Assembly (NCBI RefSeq): GCF_002356315.1
Contig: NZ_AP018164.1
Coordinates: 930,001 to 994,000 of the forward strand
Reading direction: 5' to 3'
Origin: Mycobacterium shigaense
GTDB taxonomy: Bacteria > Actinomycetota > Actinomycetes > Mycobacteriales > Mycobacteriaceae
DNA: 64,000 bases
Shown: piece by piece, positions 1 to 11,058 of the stretch
Numbering within the stretch: the first letter of the stretch is position 1
Layout of the letters: each line of letters opens with the position of its first letter
Notes under the pieces: model-generated
The model's input: only the letters and a program-made list of their open reading frames with translations
Databases searched by the model: none
What the model was told of the DNA's origin: nothing
Made by a program: the position numbers and the translations under genes

Positions 1-1
1 C

Positions 2-2254
2 CTGTCGATCCAATTCGCTCCTGGTGAGGTGTTGACGATGCGGGTCGAGTTCGACACCGATGTGTTTGATGCGGCCACCATTGAGGGGTTGGTGGGTCGG
101 TTGCAGCAGGTGTTGGTGGCGATGGTGGCTGATCCTGCGGTGGTGGTGTCGGGCATTGATGTGGTGGGTGTGGATGAGCGTGCGCGGTTGGAGGTGTGGG
201 GTAACCGTGCGGTGTTGGATGTGGCGGCGGTGTCGTCGGTGTCGGTGCCGGTGGTCTTTGGTGAGCAGGTTGCGCGGGTTCCTGATGCGGTGGCGGTCAG
301 TTGTGCTGGCCGGTGTGTGACGTATCGGGAGTTGGATGAGGCTTCGAATCGGTTGGCGCGGTTCTTGGTTGGTCGTGGTGTGGGGCCGGGGTCGTGTGTG
401 GGGTTGTTGGTGCCGCGTTCGATTGAGGCGATCACCGCGATTGTGGGGGTGCTCAAATCGGGGGCGGCCTATGTGCCGATGGATCCTGCGGTGCCTGATG
501 CCCGGTTGGGGTTCATCATCGATGATGCCGCTCCGGTAGCGGTGCTCACCACGGCGGCTCTTGCTGATCGGGTCGCGGGTTTAGGTGCTCAGGTCATCGA
601 TATCGAGGACCGGGCTATCACCACAACACCGGCCACCGCGCTACCCGCACCCGCAGCCGATGACATTGCTCATATTGTGTATACGTCGGGGACTACTGGC
701 ACACCCAAAGGTGTTGCGGTCACCCATCACAACGTGACACGGATGTTTGAGTCCTTTGATGAGCATCTGGAGTTGTCCTCGGGGCGGGTGTTGACGCAGT
801 TCCACTCGTATTCGTTTGACTTTTCGGTGTGGGAGATCTTTGGGGCGTTGTTGTTTGGTGGGCGTGTGGTGGTGGTGCCCGAGGCGGTGGTGTCTTCTCC
901 GCAGGATTTCCATGCGTTGCTAGTCGCGGAGCAGGTGGAGGTGTTGACGCAGACCCCGTCGGCGGTGTCGGTGTTGTCGCCGCAGGGTTTGGACTCGGTG
1001 GCGTTGGTGATTGGTGCTGAGGTGTGTCCGCCGGAGTTGGTGGATCGGTGGGCGCCGGGGCGGGTGATGGTCAACGTTTATGGCCCGACTGAGACCACGG
1101 TGTTCGCGTCGATTAGTGCGCCGTTGGTAGCGGGTTCGGGGGTGCCCCCGATTGGTGTGCCGGTGCCGGGGGCGGTGTTGTTGGTGCTGGATGGGTGGTT
1201 GCGTCCGGTGCCTGTGGGTGTGGTGGGTGAGTTGTATGTGGCTGGTCGTGGTGTGGGTGTGGGGTATGTGGGTCGGTCGGGGTTGACTGGTTCGCGGTTT
1301 GTGGCGTGCCCGTTTGGGGGTGTGGGTGCGCGGATGTATCGCAGTGGGGATTTGGTGTGTTGGGGCGCTGATGGTCAGTTGCGGTATGTGGGGCGTGTTG
1401 ATGAGCAGGTCAAGATTCGTGGGTATCGCATCGAGTTGGGTGAGGTGCGTGCTGCTTTAGCGGCGGTGCAGGGTGTGGATCAGGCGGTGGTGATCGCGCG
1501 TGAGGATCAGCCCGGTGTGAAGCAGTTGGTGGGGTATGTGACCGAATCGGTGCCGGGGGTGGTTGATCCTGCTGCGGTGCGTGAGCAGTTGGGGCAGCGG
1601 TTGCCGGGTTATATGGTGCCCGCGGCGGTGGTTGTGGTGGCGGGGTTGCCGTTGACGGTGAACGGCAAGTTGGATGTGCGGGCGTTGCCGGCTCCGGAAT
1701 ATGGTGATGCGCAACGGTATCGGGCTCCTCAGACCGCGGTCGAAGAAATCCTGGCCGGTATCTTCGCCCAGGTCCTTGGTGTGGACCGCGTCGGTATCGA
1801 CGACTCCTTTTTCGACCTCGGTGGCGACTCCATCTTGTCGATGCAGGTGGTGGGGCGTGCTCGTGCGGCGGGGTTGACGTGTCGGCCGCGTGACGTTTTT
1901 GTGGAGCAGTCGGTGGCGCGGTTGGCCCGGGTGGTGGGGGTCGCCGGTGATGAGGTGGCCGTTGATGAGGGTCTGGGGTCGGTGGTGGCGACTCCGATCA
2001 TTCGGTGGTTGCAAAGTGTTGAAGGTCCGGTTGGGGAGTTCAACCAGACGGTGGTGGCGCAGGCCCGGCGGGGGTCGGTGTTGCTGATGTGGTGGTGGTG
2101 TTGCAGGCGCTGCTGGATCGGCATGCGATGTTGCGGTTGCGGGTCGACGACGACGGTGTGGGTGGTTGGTCGTTGTGGGTGCCGCCGGTGGGGTCGGTGG
2201 ATGCCGCGGGCTGTGTGCAGTCGGTGGATGTGCTCAGTGATGAGGCGTTGGTAG
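2..2254 (+). CDS. Non-ribosomal peptide synthetase, 5' segment (C-end, A, T, start of E), frameshifted
   Basis: The frame is open from the window edge, so the gene starts upstream. The first residues are the tail of a condensation domain. Then comes an adenylation domain with the A3 motif [11 protein letters not shown] (about residue 218 counted from nt 29), A4/A5 core FDFSVWE, and NGKLD near its end. A thiolation domain follows with LGGDS, phosphopantetheine Ser about residue 601. Aligning by eye to the GrsA pocket gives D-F-W-T-V-G-V-V-F, for which I cannot name a substrate safely. An epimerization domain begins near 1985, but the frame is lost at 2064-2066 and reading on gives junk to the stop at 2254. 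The E domain continues in the frame of the next CDS. The family activates an amino acid as an adenylate and loads it on the carrier protein. Whether the break is real or a sequencing error cannot be told here. Confidence 0.9.
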   Translation: MSIQFAPGEVLTMRVEFDTDVFDAATIEGLVGRLQQVLVAMVADPAVVVSGIDVVGVDERARLEVWGNRAVLDVAAVSSVSVPVVFGEQVARVPDAVAVSCAGRCVTYRELDEASNRLARFLVGRGVGPGSCVGLLVPRSIEAITAIVGVLKSGAAYVPMDPAVPDARLGFIIDDAAPVAVLTTAALADRVAGLGAQVIDIEDRAITTTPATALPAPAADDIAHIVYTSGTTGTPKGVAVTHHNVTRMFESFDEHLELSSGRVLTQFHSYSFDFSVWEIFGALLFGGRVVVVPEAVVSSPQDFHALLVAEQVEVLTQTPSAVSVLSPQGLDSVALVIGAEVCPPELVDRWAPGRVMVNVYGPTETTVFASISAPLVAGSGVPPIGVPVPGAVLLVLDGWLRPVPVGVVGELYVAGRGVGVGYVGRSGLTGSRFVACPFGGVGARMYRSGDLVCWGADGQLRYVGRVDEQVKIRGYRIELGEVRAALAAVQGVDQAVVIAREDQPGVKQLVGYVTESVPGVVDPAAVREQLGQRLPGYMVPAAVVVVAGLPLTVNGKLDVRALPAPEYGDAQRYRAPQTAVEEILAGIFAQVLGVDRVGIDDSFFDLGGDSILSMQVVGRARAAGLTCRPRDVFVEQSVARLARVVGVAGDEVAVDEGLGSVVATPIIRWLQSVEGPVGEFNQTVVAQARRGSVLLMWWWCCRRCWIGMRCCGCGSTTTVWVVGRCGCRRWGRWMPRAVCSRWMCSVMRRW
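22..666 (+). repeat. NRPS repeat R1, copy 1 (C-domain end plus N-terminal half of A domain)
   Basis: By eye this stretch matches 4503-5147 base for base, and 7765-8375 over the shared part. It covers the end of the C domain and the A domain up to just before the A3 motif. Confidence 0.85.
1184..1830 (+). repeat. NRPS repeat R2, copy 1 (C-terminal half of A domain plus carrier domain)
   Basis: Runs from the LDGWLRPVP segment through NGKLD to the LGGDS motif. It matches 5704-6350 and 8938-9584. The break comes at the residue after the carrier Ser, where the E-linked carrier domain diverges from the other two. Confidence 0.85.
2064..2066 (+). other. Single-base frameshift site in the NRPS (CCC where CCCC restores the frame)
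   Basis: Before this site frame 2 encodes FNQTVVAQA. After it frame 1 encodes [21 protein letters not shown], which is the expected continuation of an epimerization domain. Adding one C to the CCC run gives one uninterrupted reading frame from the window edge to 11058. Confidence 0.85.
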
Positions 2255-5200
2255 CGGCGCGGTCGCGATTGGACCCCGCTGCTGGGGTGATGCTCAGTGC
2301 GTTGTGGGTGGCCTCGACGGGTCAGTTGGTGCTGATTGTGCATCATTTGGCTGTTGATGGGGTGTCGTGGCGAATCCTGTTGGAAGACCTCAATATTGGG
2401 TGGGCTCAGCATCGCGATGGTCAGCCGATTGCGTTGTTGGCGTCGGGGTCGTCGTTTCAGCGGTGGGCCTCGGTGTTGGCCGAACATGCGTTAGCGCCTG
2501 AGGTTGTTGCGCAGCTGCCGGTGTGGCAGCAGGTGTTGGACACGCCGGCGGTGTTAGCGCCGGTGGTGCCGGGTGTGGATACGTTTGCCACGGCGGGGCG
2601 GTTGTCGGTGTCGTTGGATGGTGAGACGACTCAGATGGTGCTCGGTGAGGTGCCCGCGGCGTTTCATGCGGGGATCAACGACATTTTGGTGATCGCCTAC
2701 GGGTTGGCGTGGGCACAGTTTTTGGGTAGCGGCGCGGGGCCGATCGGTATTGATGTGGAGGGTCACGGTCGCCACGAAGAGCTCGCCGATGATGTCGACT
2801 TGTCGCGCACGGTGGGCTGGTTTACCGCGAAGTATCCGGTGTCGTTGAGGTTCGGGGTATTGTCCTGGCCGCAGGTAGTGGCCGGGGATCCCGCCTTGGC
2901 TGCGGTGATCAAAGACGCCAAAGAACAATTGCGGGCATTGCCTGATGGTCTGACCTATGGGATGTTGCGGTATCTGAACCCTGAGGTGGATCTATCCGGG
3001 CCAGAACCGGTGATCGGGTTCAACTACCTAGGACGCATAAGTCCAACCGCGAGCGAACTTTCCAACGATCTATGGCAACTCAGCCAACAAGACGTATCGG
3101 TAACGGCGGAAGTGCCCACGACGTTGGCACACGCGGTGGAGCTCAACGCTGTTGCTATCGATACCGGTAGCGGCGCACAGTTGCACGCCAACTGGTCGTG
3201 GGCGCGTTCGGTGTTGGATGAGGCGGCGGTTGGTCGGCTTGGTGCGTTGTGGTTTGAGGCGTTGGCCGGGATGTGTGCGTGTGTGCGTGGTGGCGGGGGT
3301 GGGTTAACCCCGTCGGACATTGTTCCGTTGCGTCTTGCTCAGCATCAGATTGATGAGTTGGCGTCATCGGGGCGGGTTGCCGATGTGTTGCCATTGACTC
3401 CTTTGCAGCGGGGCCTGTTGTTCCACGCGGATCTTGCTGGTGTGGGTGGCGATGATGTGTACGCGGTGCAGTTGGATATTGCGTTGCGTGGGGGGCTTGA
3501 TCCGCACCGGCTGCATGATGCGGTGCAGATGGTGGTGGGTCGTCACCCGAACTTGGTGGCGTTGTTCAGCCAGCAGTTCGGGGACCCGGTGCAGGTGATC
3601 CCGGCCGATCCCGTTGCGCCGTGGCGGTATGTGGAACTCGACGGTGGGGATGCTGGTGTCGAGGAGCAGGTTCAGCAGGTGTGTGCTGCTGAACGGGTGC
3701 GGGTCTGTGAACTGGCGGATTCCCCGGCGTTGCGGGTGGCGTTGCTGCGTACCGCCCCCGAGCAGTACCGCATGGTGGTGACCAGCCATCACATCGTGCT
3801 CGGCGGGTGGTCGCTGGCCATCTTGTTGCAGGAGATCTTCGCCGGTTATTACGGGCAGCGGTTAGGGTCGGCGGGGTCGTTCCGCCGGTTTGTGATGTGG
3901 TTGGCAGAGCGCGATTTCGATCATGCGCGAGCGGTGTGGGGTGAGGTGTTGGCGGGGTTTGACACCCCCACGCTGGTCGCTCCGAACCGGGGCACGGCCT
4001 TAGGGCCGCGCGATAGCGCATCGTGGGAACTGACCGCCGAGCTCACCAGGGCTATCCATGAGGTGGCCCGTCGCTGTCGTACCACCGTCAACACGGTGCT
4101 TCAAGCCGGCTGGGCGCAGCTGCTGGCCTCGTTGACCGGCCACCACGACGTCGTGTTCGGCGTCGCGGTCGCCACCCGCCCGGCGGAGTTGGTTGGGGTG
4201 GAATCGATTGTGGGCCTGTTGGTCAACACCGTGCCGGTGCGGGCCCAGATCACCCCGCAGATCACCGTTGCTGGTCTGCTCGAGCAACTGCAACACCGTT
4301 ATAGCCAGACCCTGGATCATCAGCACCTCGCGCTCAGTGAGATCCACCGGGTGACCGGACATTACCAACTGTTTGACACGTTGTTCGCGTTCGAGAACTA
4401 CCCCATCGATACCAGCGCACCGTTAGGCGCTGACGGGTTGGCCATCACCGGGTTGAACACCCGCGAATACAACCACCACCCCCTGTCGATCCAAGTGCTT
4501 CCTGGTGAGGTGTTGACGATGCGGGTCGAGTTCGACACCGATGTGTTTGATGCGGCCACCATTGAGGGGTTGGTGGGTCGGTTGCAGCAGGTGTTGGTGG
4601 CGATGGTGGCTGATCCTGCGGTGGTGGTGTCGGGCATTGATGTGGTGGGTGTGGATGAGCGTGCGCGGTTGGAGGTGTGGGGTAACCGTGCGGTGTTGGA
4701 TGTGGCGGCGGTGTCGTCGGTGTCGGTGCCGGTGGTCTTTGGTGAGCAGGTTGCGCGGGTTCCTGATGCGGTGGCGGTCAGTTGTGCTGGCCGGTGTGTG
4801 ACGTATCGGGAGTTGGATGAGGCTTCGAATCGGTTGGCGCGGTTCTTGGTTGGTCGTGGTGTGGGGCCGGGGTCGTGTGTGGGGTTGTTGGTGCCGCGTT
4901 CGATTGAGGCGATCACCGCGATTGTGGGGGTGCTCAAATCGGGGGCGGCCTATGTGCCGATGGATCCTGCGGTGCCTGATGCCCGGTTGGGGTTCATCAT
5001 CGATGATGCCGCTCCGGTAGCGGTGCTCACCACGGCGGCTCTTGCTGATCGGGTCGCGGGTTTAGGTGCTCAGGTCATCGATATCGAGGACCGGGCTATC
5101 ACCACAACACCGGCCACCGCGCTACCCGCACCCGCAGCCGATGACATGGCCTATGTCATTTACACCTCGGGCACTACTGGTGTGCCCAAAGGGGTGGGCA

Positions 5201-8200
5201 TCGCCCACCACAACATCACCGAGCTGATCCGATCGTTGGATGCGAGTCTGCCCTGTGAAGGCGTGTGGTCCCAGACTCACTCGCTAGCTTTCGATTTCGC
5301 GGTGTGGGAGATCTTTGGGGCGTTGTTGCGTGGTGGGCGTGTGGTGGTGGTGCCCGAGGCGGTGGTGTCTTCTCCGCAGGATTTCCATGCGTTGCTAGTC
5401 GCGGAGCAGGTCAGTGTGTTGAGTCAGACTCCGTCGGCGTTTTATGCGTTGCAAAGTGTGGATGGGGTGCGTTTGGAGTTGGGTCGTCAGCTCAAGCTTG
5501 AGGCGGTGGTGTTCGGTGGGGAGGCGTTAGATCCGCAGCGTTTGGCGGGTTGGGTTGATCATCATTCGGGGTTGCCGCGGTTGATCAATATGTATGGCAT
5601 TACTGAGACGACGGTGCATGCGTCGTTTCGTGAGGTCACGCTCAGCGATGTCGACAGCAGTATTTCCCCGGTTGGTGTGCCGTTGGGGCATTTGGCGTTT
5701 TTCGTGCTGGATGGGTGGTTGCGTCCGGTGCCTGTGGGTGTGGTGGGTGAGTTGTATGTGGCTGGTCGTGGTGTGGGTGTGGGGTATGTGGGTCGGTCGG
5801 GGTTGACTGGTTCGCGGTTTGTGGCGTGCCCGTTTGGGGGTGTGGGTGCGCGGATGTATCGCAGTGGGGATTTGGTGTGTTGGGGCGCTGATGGTCAGTT
5901 GCGGTATGTGGGGCGTGTTGATGAGCAGGTCAAGATTCGTGGGTATCGCATCGAGTTGGGTGAGGTGCGTGCTGCTTTAGCGGCGGTGCAGGGTGTGGAT
6001 CAGGCGGTGGTGATCGCGCGTGAGGATCAGCCCGGTGTGAAGCAGTTGGTGGGGTATGTGACCGAATCGGTGCCGGGGGTGGTTGATCCTGCTGCGGTGC
6101 GTGAGCAGTTGGGGCAGCGGTTGCCGGGTTATATGGTGCCCGCGGCGGTGGTTGTGGTGGCGGGGTTGCCGTTGACGGTGAACGGCAAGTTGGATGTGCG
6201 GGCGTTGCCGGCTCCGGAATATGGTGATGCGCAACGGTATCGGGCTCCTCAGACCGCGGTCGAAGAAATCCTGGCCGGTATCTTCGCCCAGGTCCTTGGT
6301 GTGGACCGCGTCGGTATCGACGACTCCTTTTTCGACCTCGGTGGCGACTCGCTATCAGCGACGCGTGCATTGGCCGCGATCAATAAGGCTTTCAACACCA
6401 ACCTCACCGTGCGGGCGGTGTTTGAGGCGCCGACGGTGGCGGGGTTGGCGGGGTGTGTGGGTGAGGCTGGGGATGGGGTTGCTGCGTTGGTGGCGGGGCC
6501 GCGTCCTTTGGTGGTGCCGTTGTCGTTTGCGCAGTCGCGGTTGTGGTTTTTGGATCAGTTGCAGGGTCCTTCGTCGGTGTACAACATGCCGTTGGTGTTG
6601 GGTGTTGATGGGGTGTTGGATGCTGCGGTGTTGGGTGCGGCTTTGGGTGATGTGGTATGTCGCCATGAGAGTTTGCGTACGGTGTTCGCGGTGGTTGACG
6701 GGGTCCCGCGCCAGGTAGTGGTGGCCGCCGAAGATGTGGTGTTTGGGTGGGAGGTTGTTGATGCTTCGGGGTGGTCGGAGGCTCAGTTAGCGGCTGCGAT
6801 TGAGGGTGTGGCGCGGCATTGTTTTGATTTAGCGTGTGAGATTCCGTTGCGGGCCAAGCTTTTCCGGGTCAGTGATGGTGAGCATGTGTTGGTGGCGGTG
6901 GTGCACCATATTGCTGCTGATGGTTTGTCGATTGCGCCGTTGGTGGCGGATTTGAATGTGGCCTATACCGCGCGGTGTGCGGGGCGGGCTCCGCAGTGGG
7001 AGCCGTTAGCGGTGCAGTATGTGGATTACACGTTGTGGCAGCACGAGCAGTTCGGTGAGCTTTCCGATAGTGGTAGTCGTATTGCGGGGCAGCTTCGGTA
7101 TTGGCGTGAGGCGTTAGCGGGGATGGCGCCGCAGTTGGTGTTGCCCACCGATCGGCCGTATCCGGTGGTGGCTGATCAGCGTGGGGCCAGTGTGGGTGTG
7201 GTGTGGCCGGCGCAGTTGCAGCAGCAGATCGCAGCGCTGGCGCGGGCGCATAATGCGACCAGTTTCATGGTGGTTCAGGCTGGGCTTGCGGTGTTGTTGT
7301 CGCGGTTGAGTGCTAGTTCTGATGTGGCGGTGGGGTTCCCGATCGCGGGGCGTACCGATCCGGCGTTGGAGCCGTTGATCGGGTTTTTCGTCAACACGTT
7401 GGTGTTACGTGTGCAGGTCGATGCTGATCTGACGGTGGGGCAGTTGTTGGCCCAGGTGCGGGCGCGTAGTTTGGCGGCCTTTGAGCATCAGGATGTGCCT
7501 TTTGAGGTGTTAGTGGAGCAGCTCAATCCGGTGCGCTCGATGGCTCATCATCCGTTGATCCAGGTGATGTTGGCCTGGCAGAACCTTGGCCTGGGTGCTG
7601 GTGGTGTCGGTGATGTCGCCGATGGGTTGGCGCTAGGTGATCTCTCGCTACGGGAGTTGGCGCTCGAAACCCAGACCGCGCGAATGGATCTGTCGTTCTC
7701 GTTGGCTGAACGCTGGACTGCTCAGGGTCAGCCCGCCGGGATCGAGGGCAGCGTGGAGTTTCGCACCGATGTGTTTGATGCGGCCACCATTGAGGGGTTG
7801 GTGGGTCGGTTGCAGCAGGTGTTGGTGGCGATGGTGGCTGATCCTGCGGTGGTGGTGTCGGGCATTGATGTGGTGGGTGTGGATGAGCGTGCGCGGTTGG
7901 AGGTGTGGGGTAACCGTGCGGTGTTGGATGTGGCGGCGGTGTCGTCGGTGTCGGTGCCGGTGGTCTTTGGTGAGCAGGTTGCGCGGGTTCCTGATGCGGT
8001 GGCGGTCAGTTGTGCTGGCCGGTGTGTGACGTATCGGGAGTTGGATGAGGCTTCGAATCGGTTGGCGCGGTTCTTGGTTGGTCGTGGTGTGGGGCCGGGG
8101 TCGTGTGTGGGGTTGTTGGTGCCGCGTTCGATTGAGGCGATCACCGCGATTGTGGGGGTGCTCAAATCGGGGGCGGCCTATGTGCCGATGGATCCTGCGG

Positions 8201-11058
8201 TGCCTGATGCCCGGTTGGGGTTCATCATCGATGATGCCGCTCCGGTAGCGGTGCTCACCACGGCGGCTCTTGCTGATCGGGTCGCGGGTTTAGGTGCTCA
8301 GGTCATCGATATCGAGGACCGGGCTATCACCACAACACCGGCCACCGCGCTACCCGCACCCGCAGCCGATGACATGGCCTATGTCATTTACACCTCGGGC
8401 ACTACTGGTGTGCCCAAAGGGGTGGGCATCGCCCACCACAACATCACCGAGCTGATCGATTCTTTTGATGAGCATGTGGAGTTGTCCTCGGGTCAGGCGT
8501 GGTCGCAGTGGCATTCCTATGCCTTTGATGTGTCGGTGTGGGAGATCTTTGGGGCGTTGTTGCGTGGTGGGCGTGTGGTGGTGGTGCCCGAGGCGGTGGT
8601 GTCTTCTCCGCAGGATTTCCATGCGTTGCTAGTCGCGGAGCAGGTCAGTGTGTTGAGTCAGACTCCGTCGGCGTTTTATGCGTTGCAAAGTGTGGATGGG
8701 GTGCGTTTGGAGTTGGGTCGTCAGCTCAAGCTTGAGGCGGTGGTGTTCGCTGGGGAGGCGTTAGATCCGCAGCGTTTGGCGGGTTGGGTTGATCATCATT
8801 CGGGGTTGCCGCGGTTGATCAATATGTATGGCATTACTGAGACGACGGTGCATGCGTCGTTTCGTGAGGTCACGCTCAGCGATGTCGACAGCAGTATTTC
8901 CCCGGTTGGTGTGCCGTTGGGGCATTTGGCGTTTTTCGTGCTGGATGGGTGGTTGCGTCCGGTGCCTGTGGGTGTGGTGGGTGAGTTGTATGTGGCTGGT
9001 CGTGGTGTGGGTGTGGGGTATGTGGGTCGGTCGGGGTTGACTGGTTCGCGGTTTGTGGCGTGCCCGTTTGGGGGTGTGGGTGCGCGGATGTATCGCAGTG
9101 GGGATTTGGTGTGTTGGGGCGCTGATGGTCAGTTGCGGTATGTGGGGCGTGTTGATGAGCAGGTCAAGATTCGTGGGTATCGCATCGAGTTGGGTGAGGT
9201 GCGTGCTGCTTTAGCGGCGGTGCAGGGTGTGGATCAGGCGGTGGTGATCGCGCGTGAGGATCAGCCCGGTGTGAAGCAGTTGGTGGGGTATGTGACCGAA
9301 TCGGTGCCGGGGGTGGTTGATCCTGCTGCGGTGCGTGAGCAGTTGGGGCAGCGGTTGCCGGGTTATATGGTGCCCGCGGCGGTGGTGGTGGTTGAGGTGT
9401 TGCCGTTGACGGTGAACGGCAAGTTGGATGTGCGGGCGTTGCCGGCTCCGGAATATGGTGATGCGCAACGGTATCGGGCTCCTCAGACCGCGGTCGAAGA
9501 AATCCTGGCCGGTATCTTCGCCCAGGTCCTTGGTGTGGACCGCGTCGGTATCGACGACTCCTTTTTCGACCTCGGTGGCGACTCGCTATCAGCGACGCGT
9601 GCATTGGCCGCGATCAATAAGGCTTTCAACACCAACCTCACCGTGCGGGCGGTGTTTGAGGCGCCGACCGTCGTGAGCCTGAGCCAACGGGTGGAGAACT
9701 GCACCAGCGCGGGCGAGGCGGTGTCGGAGCTCTATGCCGCAGTGCATGGCCGCGAGGCCGTCGAGGTGCACGCAGCTGATCTCAGGCTGGATAAATTCAT
9801 CGACGCCCAGACCTTGGCCGGTGCCACCACGGTGCCGGGTCCGGTGGCGGAGCCGCGGACCGTTCTGCTCACCGGTGCCACTGGATTCCTGGGACGTTAT
9901 TTGGCATTGGAATGGCTCGAACGGATGCAGCGGGTCGGCGGCACGCTGGTGTGTCTGGTGCGAGCGAAATCCGACGAGGATGCCCGTCGACGCCTGGACA
10001 AGACGTTCGACGGGGGTGACGCGCAATTACTGCGCCATTTCCAGGAGCTGGCTGCCGATCATCTGGTGGTCCTCGCCGGGGACAAGGGTGACGCCGATCT
10101 GGGCTTGGACGAGCGAACCTGGTGGCGGCTGGCCGAGACGGTCGATCTGATCGTCGATTGCGCAGCCCAGGTCAATGGTGTGTTGCCCTACAGCGAGTTG
10201 TTCGGACCCAACGTGGTGGGCACCGCTGAGTTGATCCGGCTTGCGCTGTCTAGCAGGCTCAAGCCGTTCACCTACCTCTCCACGTCCGATGTGGGCCGCC
10301 AAATCGAGCCTGCAGCGTTCACCGAGGACGCCGATATTCGCGTCATGAGCGCCACCCGGATCGTCGATAACAGCCCCACCAACGGCTATGGCAACAGCAA
10401 ATGGGCCGGTGAGGTACTGCTACGGGACGCCAATGATCTATGTGGACTACCGGTGGCGGTGTTCCGTTCCGGGATGATCCTGGCCGACACCACCTATGCA
10501 GGTCAGCTCAACTTGGCGGACATGGTGACCCGGGCGGTGCTCAGTGTGGTGGCGACCGGCGTCGCGCCCACCTCGTTCTATCAACTCGACGAGGCGGGTA
10601 ATCGGCAGTCGACCCACTTCAACGGGCTACCCGTTGAATTCGTCGCCGAGGCGATCACCACGCTGGGTGCTCAGGTGACGGACGGGTTCGAGACCTATCA
10701 CGTCATGAACCCGCACGACGATGACGGCATCGGCCTCGACGAATACGTCGACTGGTTGATCGACGCCGGCTACCCGATCGAACGCATCGATGATTTCGGG
10801 GAGTGGTTGCGGCTGCTCGAGACTGGCCTGCGTGCCCTGCCGGAACCGCAGCGTCGGCATTCGCTGTTGGAGACGGTGTTGTTGCGTGGGGCCAGCGACG
10901 AGGCGCCAGCGCCGCCTCGTCAACCCACCCCATCAGCTGAGCGTTTCCGTGCCGCGGTGCAGCAGGCGCAGATCGGACCCGACAACGACATCCCGCATGT
11001 CTCGCCGCCGATCATCGTCCAATACGTCACCAACTTGCAGCTGCTTGGCCTGCTCTAA
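2089..11058 (+). CDS. Non-ribosomal peptide synthetase, terminal modules (E-C-A-T-C-A-T-R)
   Basis: Continuation of the preceding NRPS after the frameshift; the GTG at 2089 is an artefactual start. Domains by residue of this ORF: epimerization ([10 protein letters not shown] at 85, GFNYLGR near 310); condensation after a D-residue ([14 protein letters not shown] near 434; HHIVLGG at 567, where HHxxxDG has lost its Asp); adenylation (YTSGTTG at 1025) and carrier Ser 1421; second condensation (HHIAADG at 1606, intact); adenylation (YTSGTTG at 2101) and carrier Ser 2499; thioester reductase (TGATGFLG at 2595, YGNSK with Tyr 2767 and Lys 2771). Pocket residues read by eye are D-F-W-S-V-G-M-V-H (threonine-like) and D-V-W-S-V-A-M-V-H (small residue, uncertain). 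The reductase should release the peptide as an aldehyde or alcohol using NADPH. The stop TAA overlaps the ATG of the next gene by one base. No MbtH-like gene is in the window. Confidence 0.93.
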   Translation: MVVVLQALLDRHAMLRLRVDDDGVGGWSLWVPPVGSVDAAGCVQSVDVLSDEALVAARSRLDPAAGVMLSALWVASTGQLVLIVHHLAVDGVSWRILLEDLNIGWAQHRDGQPIALLASGSSFQRWASVLAEHALAPEVVAQLPVWQQVLDTPAVLAPVVPGVDTFATAGRLSVSLDGETTQMVLGEVPAAFHAGINDILVIAYGLAWAQFLGSGAGPIGIDVEGHGRHEELADDVDLSRTVGWFTAKYPVSLRFGVLSWPQVVAGDPALAAVIKDAKEQLRALPDGLTYGMLRYLNPEVDLSGPEPVIGFNYLGRISPTASELSNDLWQLSQQDVSVTAEVPTTLAHAVELNAVAIDTGSGAQLHANWSWARSVLDEAAVGRLGALWFEALAGMCACVRGGGGGLTPSDIVPLRLAQHQIDELASSGRVADVLPLTPLQRGLLFHADLAGVGGDDVYAVQLDIALRGGLDPHRLHDAVQMVVGRHPNLVALFSQQFGDPVQVIPADPVAPWRYVELDGGDAGVEEQVQQVCAAERVRVCELADSPALRVALLRTAPEQYRMVVTSHHIVLGGWSLAILLQEIFAGYYGQRLGSAGSFRRFVMWLAERDFDHARAVWGEVLAGFDTPTLVAPNRGTALGPRDSASWELTAELTRAIHEVARRCRTTVNTVLQAGWAQLLASLTGHHDVVFGVAVATRPAELVGVESIVGLLVNTVPVRAQITPQITVAGLLEQLQHRYSQTLDHQHLALSEIHRVTGHYQLFDTLFAFENYPIDTSAPLGADGLAITGLNTREYNHHPLSIQVLPGEVLTMRVEFDTDVFDAATIEGLVGRLQQVLVAMVADPAVVVSGIDVVGVDERARLEVWGNRAVLDVAAVSSVSVPVVFGEQVARVPDAVAVSCAGRCVTYRELDEASNRLARFLVGRGVGPGSCVGLLVPRSIEAITAIVGVLKSGAAYVPMDPAVPDARLGFIIDDAAPVAVLTTAALADRVAGLGAQVIDIEDRAITTTPATALPAPAADDMAYVIYTSGTTGVPKGVGIAHHNITELIRSLDASLPCEGVWSQTHSLAFDFAVWEIFGALLRGGRVVVVPEAVVSSPQDFHALLVAEQVSVLSQTPSAFYALQSVDGVRLELGRQLKLEAVVFGGEALDPQRLAGWVDHHSGLPRLINMYGITETTVHASFREVTLSDVDSSISPVGVPLGHLAFFVLDGWLRPVPVGVVGELYVAGRGVGVGYVGRSGLTGSRFVACPFGGVGARMYRSGDLVCWGADGQLRYVGRVDEQVKIRGYRIELGEVRAALAAVQGVDQAVVIAREDQPGVKQLVGYVTESVPGVVDPAAVREQLGQRLPGYMVPAAVVVVAGLPLTVNGKLDVRALPAPEYGDAQRYRAPQTAVEEILAGIFAQVLGVDRVGIDDSFFDLGGDSLSATRALAAINKAFNTNLTVRAVFEAPTVAGLAGCVGEAGDGVAALVAGPRPLVVPLSFAQSRLWFLDQLQGPSSVYNMPLVLGVDGVLDAAVLGAALGDVVCRHESLRTVFAVVDGVPRQVVVAAEDVVFGWEVVDASGWSEAQLAAAIEGVARHCFDLACEIPLRAKLFRVSDGEHVLVAVVHHIAADGLSIAPLVADLNVAYTARCAGRAPQWEPLAVQYVDYTLWQHEQFGELSDSGSRIAGQLRYWREALAGMAPQLVLPTDRPYPVVADQRGASVGVVWPAQLQQQIAALARAHNATSFMVVQAGLAVLLSRLSASSDVAVGFPIAGRTDPALEPLIGFFVNTLVLRVQVDADLTVGQLLAQVRARSLAAFEHQDVPFEVLVEQLNPVRSMAHHPLIQVMLAWQNLGLGAGGVGDVADGLALGDLSLRELALETQTARMDLSFSLAERWTAQGQPAGIEGSVEFRTDVFDAATIEGLVGRLQQVLVAMVADPAVVVSGIDVVGVDERARLEVWGNRAVLDVAAVSSVSVPVVFGEQVARVPDAVAVSCAGRCVTYRELDEASNRLARFLVGRGVGPGSCVGLLVPRSIEAITAIVGVLKSGAAYVPMDPAVPDARLGFIIDDAAPVAVLTTAALADRVAGLGAQVIDIEDRAITTTPATALPAPAADDMAYVIYTSGTTGVPKGVGIAHHNITELIDSFDEHVELSSGQAWSQWHSYAFDVSVWEIFGALLRGGRVVVVPEAVVSSPQDFHALLVAEQVSVLSQTPSAFYALQSVDGVRLELGRQLKLEAVVFAGEALDPQRLAGWVDHHSGLPRLINMYGITETTVHASFREVTLSDVDSSISPVGVPLGHLAFFVLDGWLRPVPVGVVGELYVAGRGVGVGYVGRSGLTGSRFVACPFGGVGARMYRSGDLVCWGADGQLRYVGRVDEQVKIRGYRIELGEVRAALAAVQGVDQAVVIAREDQPGVKQLVGYVTESVPGVVDPAAVREQLGQRLPGYMVPAAVVVVEVLPLTVNGKLDVRALPAPEYGDAQRYRAPQTAVEEILAGIFAQVLGVDRVGIDDSFFDLGGDSLSATRALAAINKAFNTNLTVRAVFEAPTVVSLSQRVENCTSAGEAVSELYAAVHGREAVEVHAADLRLDKFIDAQTLAGATTVPGPVAEPRTVLLTGATGFLGRYLALEWLERMQRVGGTLVCLVRAKSDEDARRRLDKTFDGGDAQLLRHFQELAADHLVVLAGDKGDADLGLDERTWWRLAETVDLIVDCAAQVNGVLPYSELFGPNVVGTAELIRLALSSRLKPFTYLSTSDVGRQIEPAAFTEDADIRVMSATRIVDNSPTNGYGNSKWAGEVLLRDANDLCGLPVAVFRSGMILADTTYAGQLNLADMVTRAVLSVVATGVAPTSFYQLDEAGNRQSTHFNGLPVEFVAEAITTLGAQVTDGFETYHVMNPHDDDGIGLDEYVDWLIDAGYPIERIDDFGEWLRLLETGLRALPEPQRRHSLLETVLLRGASDEAPAPPRQPTPSAERFRAAVQQAQIGPDNDIPHVSPPIIVQYVTNLQLLGLL
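4503..5147 (+). repeat. NRPS repeat R1, copy 2
   Basis: Same sequence as 22-666. The offset is constant (4481), so there are no internal length changes. Confidence 0.85.
5704..6350 (+). repeat. NRPS repeat R2, copy 2
   Basis: Offset 4520 from copy 1. Beyond 6350 identity with copy 3 continues for about 85 bases through the rest of the carrier domain. Confidence 0.85.
7765..8375 (+). repeat. NRPS repeat R1, copy 3
   Basis: Same sequence as 56-666 (offset 7709). Copies 2 and 3 remain nearly identical downstream into the specificity region. Confidence 0.85.
8938..9584 (+). repeat. NRPS repeat R2, copy 3
   Basis: Offset 7754 from copy 1. The one coding difference I see is near 9385, where VVVVEVL replaces VVVVAGL. 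Confidence 0.85.

Noticed and set aside
641..2487. Long minus-strand ORFs opposite the NRPS (90-252 residues)
   Set aside because: They mirror G/T-rich codons of the NRPS, recur in each repeat copy, and look like no protein family.
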